Shown: positions 19,678 through 26,663 of the stretch, piece by piece | How positions within the stretch are numbered: the stretch's first letter is position 1 | Layout of the letters: the number at the start of each line of letters is the position of its first letter | Notes under the pieces: generated by a model | Seen by the model: the letters and a program-made list of their open reading frames with translations, nothing else | Told to the model about the DNA's origin: nothing | Database searches by the model: none | Translations under genes and position numbers: made by a program | Assembly: GCA_031277535.1 (NCBI GenBank) | Contig: JAITMD010000016.1 | Location: 1-64,000 of the forward strand | Reading direction: 5' to 3' | Length of the DNA: 64,000 bases | Source of the DNA: Flavobacteriaceae bacterium | Lineage (GTDB): Bacteria > Bacteroidota > Bacteroidia > Flavobacteriales > Flavobacteriaceae

Positions 19678-20952
19678 TTATAATGTTTTAAATACGTTAG
19701 CTAAATCTGCTTTTAGGTCTTCTATGTTTTCTATTCCTACTGATAGTCTGATTAAGTCTGGTGCTACACCTGTCGCTTTTTGTTCATCTACTGTTAATTG
19801 TTGATGTGTAGTAGAAGCAGGGTGAATGATTAATGACTTCGTATCTCCTATGTTTGCCAATAAAGAGAATAGTTTCGTATCATTTGCTACTGTTTTGGCA
19901 GCTTCAAATCCTTTCTTCAGTCCGAAAGTCACTACACCACTCTGTCCTTTAGGTAAGTATTCTTTTGCTAAGTCGTGGTATGCACTTGACTTAAGACCTG
20001 GATAGTTTACCCATGCTACAGCCTCTTGTTTTTCTAACCATTCTGCTAAGGCTAATGCATTCTCACTGTGTTTTTGGATACGGATAGGTAATGTTTCTAA
20101 TCCTTGGATGATTTGGAAGGCATTGAATGGGCTAAGTGCTGCACCTAAGTCTCTTAATCCTTCTACTCTTATCTTAGCAATGAAAGCAGCGTTACCTAAA
20201 GCTTGGTGGTAAATCAATCCGTGGTATCCTGGAGATGGCTCCGTAAACTCGGGGAATCTACCACTTGACCAATCAAATGTACCTGCATCGATTATCGCTC
20301 CTCCTAATGATGTACCGTTACCAGTGATGTATTTAGTTAGGGAATGTACCACGATGTTCGCTCCATATTCGATTGGGTTTAGTAGAGCAGGAGAGGCAAC
20401 TGTATTATCTACGATAAAAGGAATCTTAAACTCTTGTGCAATCTTAGCCACTGCTTTTAAGTTGATGATATCCAGTTTTGGGTTACCTAAGCTTTCTACG
20501 AATATTGCTTTTGTGTTCTCTTGAATATTTGTTCTGAAGTTCTCTACATTAGATGGATCAACGAATGTCGTGTTGATACCAAAACGAGGAAGTGTAACAT
20601 TGAATAAGTTATATGTACCTCCGTATAAGCTATTAGATGATACGATGTGATCTCCTGATTTTAATAGAGTTAAGAATGTAGTAGAGATAGCTGATGCACC
20701 TGATGCTGTTACTACTGCTCCGATACCTCCTTCAAGAGCTGCTAAGCGTTGTTCTAATATATCGTTAGTAGGGTTGTTTAGTCTTGTATAGATGTACGCT
20801 GGGATAGATAGGTTAAAAGCTCCTGCTGCGTGGTCAGCATTCTCGAATACATACGATGAAGTCTGATAGATAGGCACTGCTCTTGTTCCTGCTGTTGCTT
20901 GTACATTGTGTCCTGCGTGTAATGCTTGTGTTGAAAAATTTAAATTGCTCAT
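19678..20952 (-). CDS. metY: O-acetylhomoserine sulfhydrylase
   Basis: A 424-aa O-acetylhomoserine aminocarboxypropyltransferase: it makes homocysteine from O-acetylhomoserine and sulfide. MetY hallmarks are the start FSTQALHAGH, YIYTRLNNPTNDILEQR, the PLP lysine in HSLTKYITGNGTSLGG and the C-terminal FSLLANIGDTKSLIIHPASTTHQQL. It is the first enzyme gene of the operon. Its 460-base leader carries two Met-rich leader peptides with terminators, so expression is predicted to fall when Met-tRNA is plentiful. metB begins two bases after its stop. Confidence 0.96.
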   Translation of the reverse strand: MSNLNFSTQALHAGHNVQATAGTRAVPIYQTSSYVFENADHAAGAFNLSIPAYIYTRLNNPTNDILEQRLAALEGGIGAVVTASGASAISTTFLTLLKSGDHIVSSNSLYGGTYNLFNVTLPRFGINTTFVDPSNVENFRTNIQENTKAIFVESLGNPKLDIINLKAVAKIAQEFKIPFIVDNTVASPALLNPIEYGANIVVHSLTKYITGNGTSLGGAIIDAGTFDWSSGRFPEFTEPSPGYHGLIYHQALGNAAFIAKIRVEGLRDLGAALSPFNAFQIIQGLETLPIRIQKHSENALALAEWLEKQEAVAWVNYPGLKSSAYHDLAKEYLPKGQSGVVTFGLKKGFEAAKTVANDTKLFSLLANIGDTKSLIIHPASTTHQQLTVDEQKATGVAPDLIRLSVGIENIEDLKADLANVFKTL

Positions 20953-21012
20953 GGTTGAATATTTTTTAATGTTTTAGTTACTCTATTAAATTTTGTTTTG
21001 AGAATTAAGGGC

Positions 21013-21048
21013 ATAAAAAAAGTCCCTTTGGCATTGCCAAAAGGACTT
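21013..21048 (-). terminator. Attenuator terminator T2 (proximal to metY)
   Basis: On the minus strand a 13-bp stem with one G-U pair (complement of 21036-21048 with 21020-21032) is followed by a run of 7-8 U. It lies 61 bases upstream of metY and 31 bases after leader peptide 2, the expected place for an attenuator. The leader segment AUUGCC (complement of 21097-21102) can pair instead with GGCAAU in its ascending arm and loop (complement of 21033-21038). Confidence 0.88.
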
Positions 21049-21079
21049 CAAGTTTTTAATCTCTTTGTTTAGATTATGA

Positions 21080-21172
21080 CTAACTCGTTGACTTAAGGCA
21101 ATAGGGCGGTGTGAACATCATCATGTTCATCATCATCATTGCCATCATCATTGTGTTAGTATTGTAAATCAT
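21080..21172 (-). CDS. Met-rich leader peptide 2 (30 aa) of the met operon
   Basis: A 30-codon frame with start ATG at 21172 and stop TAG at 21080. Residues 8-19 read MMMAMMMMNMMM, ten methionine codons in twelve, followed by FTPPYCLKSTS. No other gene fits here and the Met density is far beyond chance. The peptide sits between terminator T1 and terminator T2, upstream of metY. Ribosome stalling on the AUG run when charged Met-tRNA is scarce would free the AUUGCC segment at codons 24-26 to block T2. This mechanism is inferred by analogy with classical amino-acid leader peptides. Confidence 0.85.
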   Translation of the reverse strand: MIYNTNTMMMAMMMMNMMMFTPPYCLKSTS

Positions 21173-21214
21173 GGTATTGTTTTTATTCTAATTATATACT
21201 GTTTGGTTTGGTGT

Positions 21215-21245
21215 AAAAAAAAAGCCCTTGCATTAGCAAGGGCTT
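21215..21245 (-). terminator. Attenuator terminator T1 (distal)
   Basis: A perfect 10-bp stem on the minus strand (AAGCCCUUGC, loop UAAU, GCAAGGGCUU; 21222-21231 with 21236-21245) runs into 9 U, a textbook intrinsic terminator. It starts 25 bases after leader peptide 1. The leader-1 coding RNA contains AGGGCUU (complement of 21284-21290), perfectly complementary to its ascending arm AAGCCCU (complement of 21239-21245). Confidence 0.92.
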
Positions 21246-21270
21246 ATTATATGTTATTTTGAATTTAAGT

Positions 21271-21342
21271 TTATGCAAATAACAAGCCCTGCGGATTTCT
21301 CCACATCATCATGCTCATCATCATTGTATAAACTGTATTCAT
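21271..21342 (-). CDS. Met-rich leader peptide 1 (23 aa) of the met operon
   Basis: A 23-codon frame from ATG at 21342 to TAA at 21271, preceded by the A-rich GAAGAAAAA typical of flavobacterial ribosome sites. Residues 7-13 are MMMSMMM, then WRNPQGLLFA. The segment encoding Gln18-Gly19-Leu20 carries AGGGCUU, which can pair with the ascending arm of terminator T1. It is the promoter-proximal member of a tandem pair of leader peptides. Its translation product probably has no function beyond sensing charged Met-tRNA. Confidence 0.85.
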   Translation of the reverse strand: MNTVYTMMMSMMMWRNPQGLLFA

Positions 21343-21367
21343 TTTTTCTTCTTTGTTTTCGTTGGTA

Positions 21368-21401
21368 CAAATATCCAAAATAATTTTTAGAATAAACAAA
21401 A
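21368..21401 (-). promoter_or_regulatory. Predicted promoter of the methionine operon
   Basis: On the minus strand TTTTG (complement of 21397-21401) and GATATTTG (complement of 21368-21375) are spaced by 21 bases, close to the Bacteroidota TTG-N19-TAnnTTTG pattern (TA replaced by GA). Transcription would start near 21360, about 20 bases before the ATG of leader peptide 1. It lies between metY and trmN6. Confidence 0.55.
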
Positions 21402-21416
21402 TAAAAGTAACTTTTT

Positions 21417-22124
21417 TTAAAGTTTTAGATAAAAATCTTTCACAAGTGTCTCAAATTCTGGGGTGTACTGATGTCTCTCTACTTCGATAACCAACTCGTC
21501 TAACGGTATTTTTTCTACTAATTGACGTGAAAAGGCAATTAGGCTACGCTTGATTTCTGCTTGTTCATGTCCTCGAACGCGAGTTACTTTAAACGGATAT
21601 ATTCCAAACTCAGCTGCTAAGCGTATCATTGTATTTTCTTCTTTAGCTGGAATAATCACACTAAATATCCCCTTCTCTGACAAGAAATATTCCACAGCTT
21701 CAACCAATAGATCAAAAGGCATCGCATCCTGAAAGCGCGCCGTGTCTCTCTGTTTATCATTCGTCTGATAATCTTCACTATAGAAAGGAGGATTAGAGAT
21801 AATCAAGTCGTACTCTTCTTCCATCTCATTCGCAAATGTTTCTAAATCTGCATGATAACAGAATAGTCTATCTCCCCATGGGCTGTTCTCAAAGTTCTCT
21901 ATGGCTTGCTCATGTGCATGTTCGTTTATCTCTACTGCGTCTATCTGTTCTGCACCTGTGCGCTGCGCCATCATAAGTGCTAAAAGCCCAGTACCCGAAC
22001 CAATGTCTAAGATGCTATAAGGATTGTTATCCACAGGTGTCCACGCTCCTAATAGTACACCATCTGTACCTACCTTCATCGCACATTTATCCTGCTGTAT
22101 AGTGAATTGTTTAAATTGAAACAT
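21417..22124 (-). CDS. trmN6: tRNA1(Val) A37 N6-methyltransferase TrmN6
   Basis: A 235-aa SAM-dependent methyltransferase of the YfiC/TrmN6 family, which methylates N6 of adenine 37 in tRNA-Val. The start FQFKQFTIQQDKCAMKVGTDGVLLGAW is characteristic; the SAM loop is ILDIGSGTGLLAL (about residues 38-50) and the catalytic NPPF motif lies in IISNPPFYSED (about 108). Normal length. It is transcribed in the same direction as the methionine operon but its stop lies just upstream of the met promoter, so it is probably a separate unit. Confidence 0.93.
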   Translation of the reverse strand: MFQFKQFTIQQDKCAMKVGTDGVLLGAWTPVDNNPYSILDIGSGTGLLALMMAQRTGAEQIDAVEINEHAHEQAIENFENSPWGDRLFCYHADLETFANEMEEEYDLIISNPPFYSEDYQTNDKQRDTARFQDAMPFDLLVEAVEYFLSEKGIFSVIIPAKEENTMIRLAAEFGIYPFKVTRVRGHEQAEIKRSLIAFSRQLVEKIPLDELVIEVERHQYTPEFETLVKDFYLKL

Positions 22125-22294
22125 ATTGCTTATTCTTTTTTACAAAAGTACGAAAAGGAGGGTTAGTGACCTACTGTAGAAGTGTAGAAGGAATTGTTTT
22201 GTTAGTATGCTTGTATTGAACTCTATGTTTTTGCTTAATAGCTGTAATTTGTTAAATTATTATGTTTAAATTTATATGTTATAAATATTTAGCA

Positions 22295-22897
22295 ATGAAT
22301 AGTAATTCAAATAATCCATTTGAGAAAGGATTGCCACAAGACGAAGTTGAAACAAAAAGAAATAAAAATAATTCCTTACTATTGGTATTGCTCCTAATAG
22401 CTTTTGTGGTACTTGGAAGTTGTTTCTTTCTGTTTTGGTCTAATGAAAACACTGTAGATAAACCAACAGTAGTAACTGAAGATACTATTCCAGTAGCAAA
22501 GCCTAATTCTTCTACGGAGAAGGAAGAAGAAGTAACTGAAAAGCCCTCTAAATCTGTAGATTCTACAACCATTAAGCTATATACAGACAAGGCTTCTATG
22601 GAGGAGGCTAAACATTTGTGGGATAATAATTGTGTACCTTGTCATCGATCAGATGGAGGTGGTAGTATAGGCCCTAATTTGACAGATGAGTATTGGATAT
22701 TAGGTGGAGGCTTTGATAATATTTATAACACTATTTCTGAAGGAGGCCGCCGAGGGAAAGGCATGGTACCTTGGAAAGATAATTTTACTCCCAAAGAAAG
22801 ATCTCTATTAACTTCTTATATTATCTCTCTTAATGGAACTACTCCTGAGGATGCTAAAGTCGCAGAAGGAGATATTATTTGGCATAAAGAGATGTAG
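22295..22897 (+). CDS. Membrane-anchored class I cytochrome c
   Basis: A 200-aa protein if the ATG at 22295 is used; an in-frame ATG at 22262 adds 11 residues and cannot be excluded. One transmembrane helix (LLLVLLLIAFVVLGSCFFLFW) anchors an acidic Pro/Ser/Thr linker and a C-terminal c-type haem domain with CVPCH and the distal methionine region RRGKGMVPWK. The haem domain resembles that of the CcoP/FixP subunit of cbb3 oxidases, but the protein is far shorter and stands alone, so it is best called a monohaem electron carrier. It converges on a small minus-strand gene. Confidence 0.85.
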   Translation: MNSNSNNPFEKGLPQDEVETKRNKNNSLLLVLLLIAFVVLGSCFFLFWSNENTVDKPTVVTEDTIPVAKPNSSTEKEEEVTEKPSKSVDSTTIKLYTDKASMEEAKHLWDNNCVPCHRSDGGGSIGPNLTDEYWILGGGFDNIYNTISEGGRRGKGMVPWKDNFTPKERSLLTSYIISLNGTTPEDAKVAEGDIIWHKEM

Positions 22898-22905
22898 TAA
22901 ATAGG

Positions 22906-23061
22906 TTACAATTTAGCTTTAGCTAATATTTTTTTTGCAGTTTCTATTTCTTTACTAAAGTCGATAGAACCTTTTTTAGCTATAGCTTTTTCAGCAGTAG
23001 AGTTGAATCTCTCTGCAGCCTTACCTGTTAAGATTGGAACTACTTTGATTGGTGTTGCCAT
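22906..23061 (-). CDS. 51-aa hypothetical protein (KAAERFN-type)
   Basis: A short gene from ATG 23061 to TAA 22906. The product starts MATPIKVVPILTGKAAERFN and continues with a charged, helical Lys/Ala-rich tail (AEKAIAKK, EIETAKKILAKAKL). A -7 element TATCTTTG (complement of 23094-23101) lies 32 bases upstream, which supports a real gene. The wording recalls small antitoxin-like proteins of Bacteroidota, but there is no toxin partner next to it, so that remains a guess. It converges with the cytochrome gene 8 bases away. Confidence 0.6.
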   Translation of the reverse strand: MATPIKVVPILTGKAAERFNSTAEKAIAKKGSIDFSKEIETAKKILAKAKL

Positions 23062-23093
23062 AACTAATTAATTCACAGTTTTTAATAATGATG

Positions 23094-23101
23094 CAAAGAT
23101 A
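23094..23101 (-). promoter_or_regulatory. -7 element of the 51-aa gene
   Basis: TATCTTTG on the minus strand is an exact TAnnTTTG match, 32 bases upstream of the start codon of the 51-aa gene. No -33 TTG is obvious. Confidence 0.45.
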
Positions 23102-23265
23102 TTAAATGTCTTATTTTGTTGGTGAGAAATATATGATGATATTTAAATACTTCACATCTTATACCACTTCATTAGTTCCTTAAAACTCTTGAAATAAATC
23201 CAGATAACTCAGTTATTCTTATTGGTTTGATGCTGCTGATATGTATCTTGCTATGATATGTGACC

Positions 23266-23961
23266 TTAGTGTTTCTTTTTAACTTCTTTCATCAGGTCTT
23301 CCAAATAGTCTATTTGTACTTCTTGTATCTCCAATAGTTTTTTGTTTTGATGAACAAGGAGGTGATCCATTTTTTCGCTAAGAAGCTTAATCTCCAGTTC
23401 GGCTTTTAAGTTGATTTTATAATCGTGTTCATTGCGTTGCCTATCTTTTTGTTCTTGTCTGTTTTGGCTCATCATAATGATTGGAGCCTGTATCGCAGCT
23501 AAGCAAGACAAGATTAAGTTCAATAGAATGAATGGATAAGGATCAAAAGGTTTGGCTGTAAACACCCATATATTGATCGCCATCCAAACGATTAGGAATG
23601 CAAAAAAAGTAATGATAAATGTCCAACTACCACCAAAAGCAGCTACCTTATCCGCTACGCGTTGACCTAAGGTTAGCTTAGCCTCTATTTCGTCTTGTAT
23701 ATTTTCAGATAAGATAGAGTTATTCTCTATGGCTGTCATTACCTCTTTGTCCAAAATAGCCTGAGCACCTTTTTCTTCCATGACCAAATAGGTAAGGTAT
23801 AGGCGTCTGTATTTGTTGAGCTCAGCGATAGTGATAAAGTCTTCTTTTTTAAAATTAGGATAGTCTTTTTTGATTAAAGCGAAGATACCTTTGCGAATAT
23901 CTTTTCCTTTAATCTCTTCACCAAGTGTAATTTCGTTTTTTGTGATATGGCTAAGAATCAT
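23266..23961 (-). CDS. DUF1003 inner-membrane protein
   Basis: A 231-aa protein with the DUF1003 signature in its C-terminal half: RVADKVAAFGGSWTFI, two transmembrane helices (about residues 112-133 and 144-164), the conserved IQAPIIMMSQNRQEQKDR and a long charged helix ending in a Lys-rich tail. The N-terminal 90 residues are soluble. The family is widespread and functionally unassigned. Monocistronic. Confidence 0.9.
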   Translation of the reverse strand: MILSHITKNEITLGEEIKGKDIRKGIFALIKKDYPNFKKEDFITIAELNKYRRLYLTYLVMEEKGAQAILDKEVMTAIENNSILSENIQDEIEAKLTLGQRVADKVAAFGGSWTFIITFFAFLIVWMAINIWVFTAKPFDPYPFILLNLILSCLAAIQAPIIMMSQNRQEQKDRQRNEHDYKINLKAELEIKLLSEKMDHLLVHQNKKLLEIQEVQIDYLEDLMKEVKKKH

Positions 23962-24060
23962 TGTGTAGTAGTGATTTGTTTTGCATAATAAAAGTAAAGA
24001 TACTATTTGATATTTTCAATATTATAAATAGAGGTAAAAGAATAATCGCATACATTGAAA

Positions 24061-24097
24061 AAAAAACCTCAAGTAAAATTCTTACTTGAGGTTTTTT
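24061..24097 (-). terminator. Intrinsic terminator after rimM
   Basis: A 16-bp perfect stem including A/T tracts (24061-24076 with 24082-24097, loop of 5) sits 22 bases beyond the rimM stop. The minus-strand transcript ends in a U run. Confidence 0.88.
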
Positions 24098-24118
24098 GTA
24101 GTCTACAGAAGTACACTA

Positions 24119-24646
24119 TTATTGTAAGTACACATCTAAAAGTCCATCTGGAACGTGTAGATATAACTTTTTGTTTTCACGGTCTACTTTGTGAATAAAT
24201 GGATCGATCATAGGAATAAGTATTTCTACACCATCTCGATCAATTTCAAATAAAGGTTGAAAGTTGCTGTCATTTATTCTTACCAATTTACCTACATATC
24301 CAGTGTTTGTATCTATCACATCAAAGTCTACAACTTCGTGGAAGTAGAATTTATTGCCTTCCAATTTAGGTAACATAGATAAGGGTAAGTATATTTCGGC
24401 ATTGATAATGCGATCTGCATCTTCTTCCGAATCACAATCTTCAAACTTAACTCTTAGAAAATCGCCTTTGTGCAATGAAGCTTTCTGTATAAAAAAAGGA
24501 ACCAGTTGTCCGTCAAAGTCGACGAACACTGATTCCAAGTTTTCGTATAACTCAGGTTCATCGGTGTCTAAATAAATAAGTACCTCCCCTTTAAAGCTAA
24601 ATTTCTTTGCGATTTTGCCTAAATAGAAACAATCCTTTTTACGCAT
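24119..24646 (-). CDS. rimM: 16S rRNA processing protein RimM
   Basis: A 175-aa ribosome maturation factor needed for late 30S assembly. The start YLGKIAKKFSFKGEVLIYLDTDEPELY is the RimM N-terminal barrel; the C-terminal PRC-barrel part contains FYFHEVVDFDVIDTNTGYVGKL and ILIPMIDPFIHKVD. It is 12 bases downstream of rpsP in one operon, as in many bacteria, but trmD and rplS do not follow. Confidence 0.95.
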   Translation of the reverse strand: MRKKDCFYLGKIAKKFSFKGEVLIYLDTDEPELYENLESVFVDFDGQLVPFFIQKASLHKGDFLRVKFEDCDSEEDADRIINAEIYLPLSMLPKLEGNKFYFHEVVDFDVIDTNTGYVGKLVRINDSNFQPLFEIDRDGVEILIPMIDPFIHKVDRENKKLYLHVPDGLLDVYLQ

Positions 24647-24658
24647 ATCGCTAATAAA

Positions 24659-25186
24659 TTATGCTTGAGTTTCTTCGTTGCTTTCTTCAGCTACTTCAGC
24701 AGTTTCTTCTGCAGGAGCAGCAACCGCTTCAGCAGCTTTAGCTTGAGCAGCAGCAGCACGTTTAGCGTTAGCTTCTTTTTCTGCAACTAATCTTGCAGCT
24801 TTATCAGCAGCTTTGTTAGATGATAAACCATCTTTCTTAGCGTTGATTTTAGCAGCTTTTTCTTCTAACCAAGCAGCGAATTTCGCGTCAGCTTGCTCTT
24901 GAGTTAAAGCTCCTTTGTTAACTCCACCTTGTAAGTGGTGTTTTAACATTGCTCCTTTGTAAGAAAGTAATGTTCTTGCAGTATCTGTAGGTTGAGCACC
25001 GTTGAATAACCATTTAACAGCAGCATCAACATTGATATCTACAGTTGCAGGGTTAGTGTTAGGGTTGTAAGTACCGATTTTCTCTAAGTATTTACCATCT
25101 CTTTTTGCGCGTGCATCAGCAGCTACTACCCAGTAAAAAGGTTTCCCTTTTTTACCGTGTCTTTGTAATCTAATTTTTACAGACAT
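24659..25186 (-). CDS. rpsP: 30S ribosomal protein S16
   Basis: A 175-aa S16. The first 80 residues are the universal domain (MSVKIRLQRHGKKGKPFYWVVAAD, EKIGTYNPNT). The remaining roughly 95 residues are an Ala/Lys/Glu-rich extension typical of Bacteroidota S16 proteins, which are about twice the length of the E. coli protein. An exact -7 element (25235-25242) and a small hairpin precede the gene. Confidence 0.97.
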   Translation of the reverse strand: MSVKIRLQRHGKKGKPFYWVVAADARAKRDGKYLEKIGTYNPNTNPATVDINVDAAVKWLFNGAQPTDTARTLLSYKGAMLKHHLQGGVNKGALTQEQADAKFAAWLEEKAAKINAKKDGLSSNKAADKAARLVAEKEANAKRAAAAQAKAAEAVAAPAEETAEVAEESNEETQA

Positions 25187-25203
25187 AATTAATTTAATTA
25201 GTT

Positions 25204-25242
25204 GAGGTACCCGACCTCGGTTTTATAATTTCGGCAAAGATA
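25204..25242 (-). promoter_or_regulatory. rpsP promoter and 5' leader hairpin
   Basis: TATCTTTG (complement of 25235-25242) is an exact -7 box. The leader then contains a GAGGT/ACCTC hairpin (25204-25208 with 25214-25218) about 18 bases before the start codon. It could be a site of S16 autoregulation, but no homology supports that. Confidence 0.45.
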
Positions 25243-25479
25243 CTCTTTTTTTACATATGAATTTTATTTTTTTTATTCTGTTTGGATGTTCTAATCTTTT
25301 GATTATTAATTTGTAAAGCTTTTCCGGGAAAACGGTTTTTGGAAAGCGATTTCTTATTTTAGCAGCATAAGGTTGTAGAGGATAGTGATATATGTATAAA
25401 CAATCTTTAAAAAACACTATAGAATAGATGTGCTTTTTAAAATTATACGGTGCACATACTATATTTTTATGTTATGGTT

Positions 25480-25740
25480 TAGCACACTTTCTTTTGTGAC
25501 TTAATTTTTTTTGCTGTCCTTTTGGTATCCTTTTGTCTTTGTTCGGAAAAGAGGCCATTTTTCCAAGTCGTACCAAAAGGATTCTCGAACAAGACCAAAA
25601 GAAAACAGAAATGAAATAATATAAGGTGTTGTATTTTAGGTAATTGTGTTGTTGTTGATTTGTCATTATGGAGCAAAAGAACCAAAGGAAGTCAATAAGA
25701 GCAAATGAGGGCATAAACAGGTAATAGGGACATTGTGAGA
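25480..25740. repeat. Dispersed intergenic repeat, copy 1
   Basis: This part of the 748-base gap between rpsP and the next lipoprotein gene contains no plausible gene. It is related over its length to 55913-56163: both contain TTCGGAAAA, CCAAAAGAAAA-type ends and a GTCA...GAGCAAAAG/AAGAGCA tail, and short frames read in the minus direction show similar chance peptides (GLFSEQRQKDTKRTAKK against GVFRRMAKRNQKKAGK). The tail CAAATGAGGGCATAA recurs at 63030-63080. The rest of the gap (25243-25479, 25741-25893) is AT-rich and shows nothing recognisable. Confidence 0.6.
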
Positions 25741-25893
25741 AGGATTGGAGAAGACTTTTCGCTTTGATATAATAATTTGGTTTTTTCGGAGTTTCTATAT
25801 TATAAAATATGCGAAGAGAGGATGTGGTGTTTTTGTAAATGTTAATAGTTAAATATTTATTAAAGAAATATTTTTTAACTTCGAAGAAAAGTA

Positions 25894-25901
25894 TATTTTT
25901 G
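25894..25901 (+). promoter_or_regulatory. -7 element upstream of a lipoprotein gene
   Basis: TATTTTTG matches TAnnTTTG exactly, 33 bases upstream of the ATG at 25935. Confidence 0.45.
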
Positions 25902-25934
25902 TCAATTATTAATCTATCGCAAAAGTAAGTGATT

Positions 25935-26540
25935 ATGAGAAAATTATTAGGAATATTCGCAATCGCATTGGGCTTTATTGCTTGTGAAAATGATGTTAAA
26001 GTTAATGATCCAGGGATGCATTCAATAACTACTGTTGATGTAATTACTGATACATTGTTGTTAAAGCAAATAAAAGTAAATCCGTCATTGCAATACAATC
26101 GCTTTACAGAGTTTAAACCTCAAGAGTATAAAGCATTGGTAGCTAATAACCGTAGTTTGATAATTGAGGCAAAAACTGATTCAACAAAATTGATGATATT
26201 TCTTCCAGAATATGAATATGGTGCACGTTATGATTTTAATGCAAACGACGGTATTAAAGCATCGTATTTTATTTATGATGAAAATGATAAAGAAATTGGT
26301 GTTTACAATACAGAAACAACAGAGGCTGTAAAAGAAAGACCAGGATATGTGTTGATTGATACAGAGGCAAAACAAGTGCCAAATACAATATCAGGTACAT
26401 TTGTTATTAACATGGGAGGAAAACTTGTTCCACAAGATGTAATGGATCCTCAAACAAACAAAATGACAAAGAAATATGTAAATCGCAAGTCTTTTGAAAA
26501 AGGAATATTCTTTAGAATACCTTTGGCGCCTGCGAAATAA
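25935..26540 (+). CDS. Hypothetical lipoprotein
   Basis: A 201-aa lipoprotein from the ATG at 25935 (a GTG two codons earlier is less likely). The signal peptide ends in the lipobox ALGFIAC. The mature part is beta-rich with no motif I recognise; EFKPQEYKALVANNRSLIIEAKTD and GTFVINMGGKLVPQDVMDP are its most distinctive stretches. It has its own promoter-like box and terminator, so it is a single-gene unit. Confidence 0.75.
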   Translation: MRKLLGIFAIALGFIACENDVKVNDPGMHSITTVDVITDTLLLKQIKVNPSLQYNRFTEFKPQEYKALVANNRSLIIEAKTDSTKLMIFLPEYEYGARYDFNANDGIKASYFIYDENDKEIGVYNTETTEAVKERPGYVLIDTEAKQVPNTISGTFVINMGGKLVPQDVMDPQTNKMTKKYVNRKSFEKGIFFRIPLAPAK

Positions 26541-26570
26541 GAATTTTGACATACGAAATAATGTTTTACA

Positions 26571-26602
26571 AAAAAGCTATCTCTTTGGAGGTAGCTTTTT
26601 TT
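26571..26602 (+). terminator. Intrinsic terminator upstream of dnaE
   Basis: A 13-bp stem with one G-U pair (26571-26583 with 26588-26600, loop TTTG) followed by T-rich DNA ends the lipoprotein unit. The dnaE -33 box lies inside this hairpin. Confidence 0.85.
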
Positions 26603-26612
26603 TGTACCTTTG
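26584..26612 (+). promoter_or_regulatory. Predicted dnaE promoter
   Basis: TTTG (26584-26587), 17 bases, then TACCTTTG (26605-26612), an exact -7 box. The start codon follows 51 bases later. The -33 element overlaps the loop of the preceding terminator. Confidence 0.6.
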
Positions 26613-26663
26613 GGTTTCTTATAAAAAGTAGATTTAGTTGTCTATAAAAAAGCAAACTCCACT

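Noticed and set aside
21121..21345. CAT/ATG trinucleotide repeats considered as a simple microsatellite
   Set aside because: Both repeats are in frame within short start-to-stop frames and each is followed by a terminator, so leader peptides explain them better.
25472..26098. 208-codon minus-strand frame in the rpsP-lipoprotein gap
   Set aside because: Overlaps the start of a good lipoprotein gene on the other strand and covers a degenerate repeat; product is Phe/Tyr/Cys-rich with no domain.
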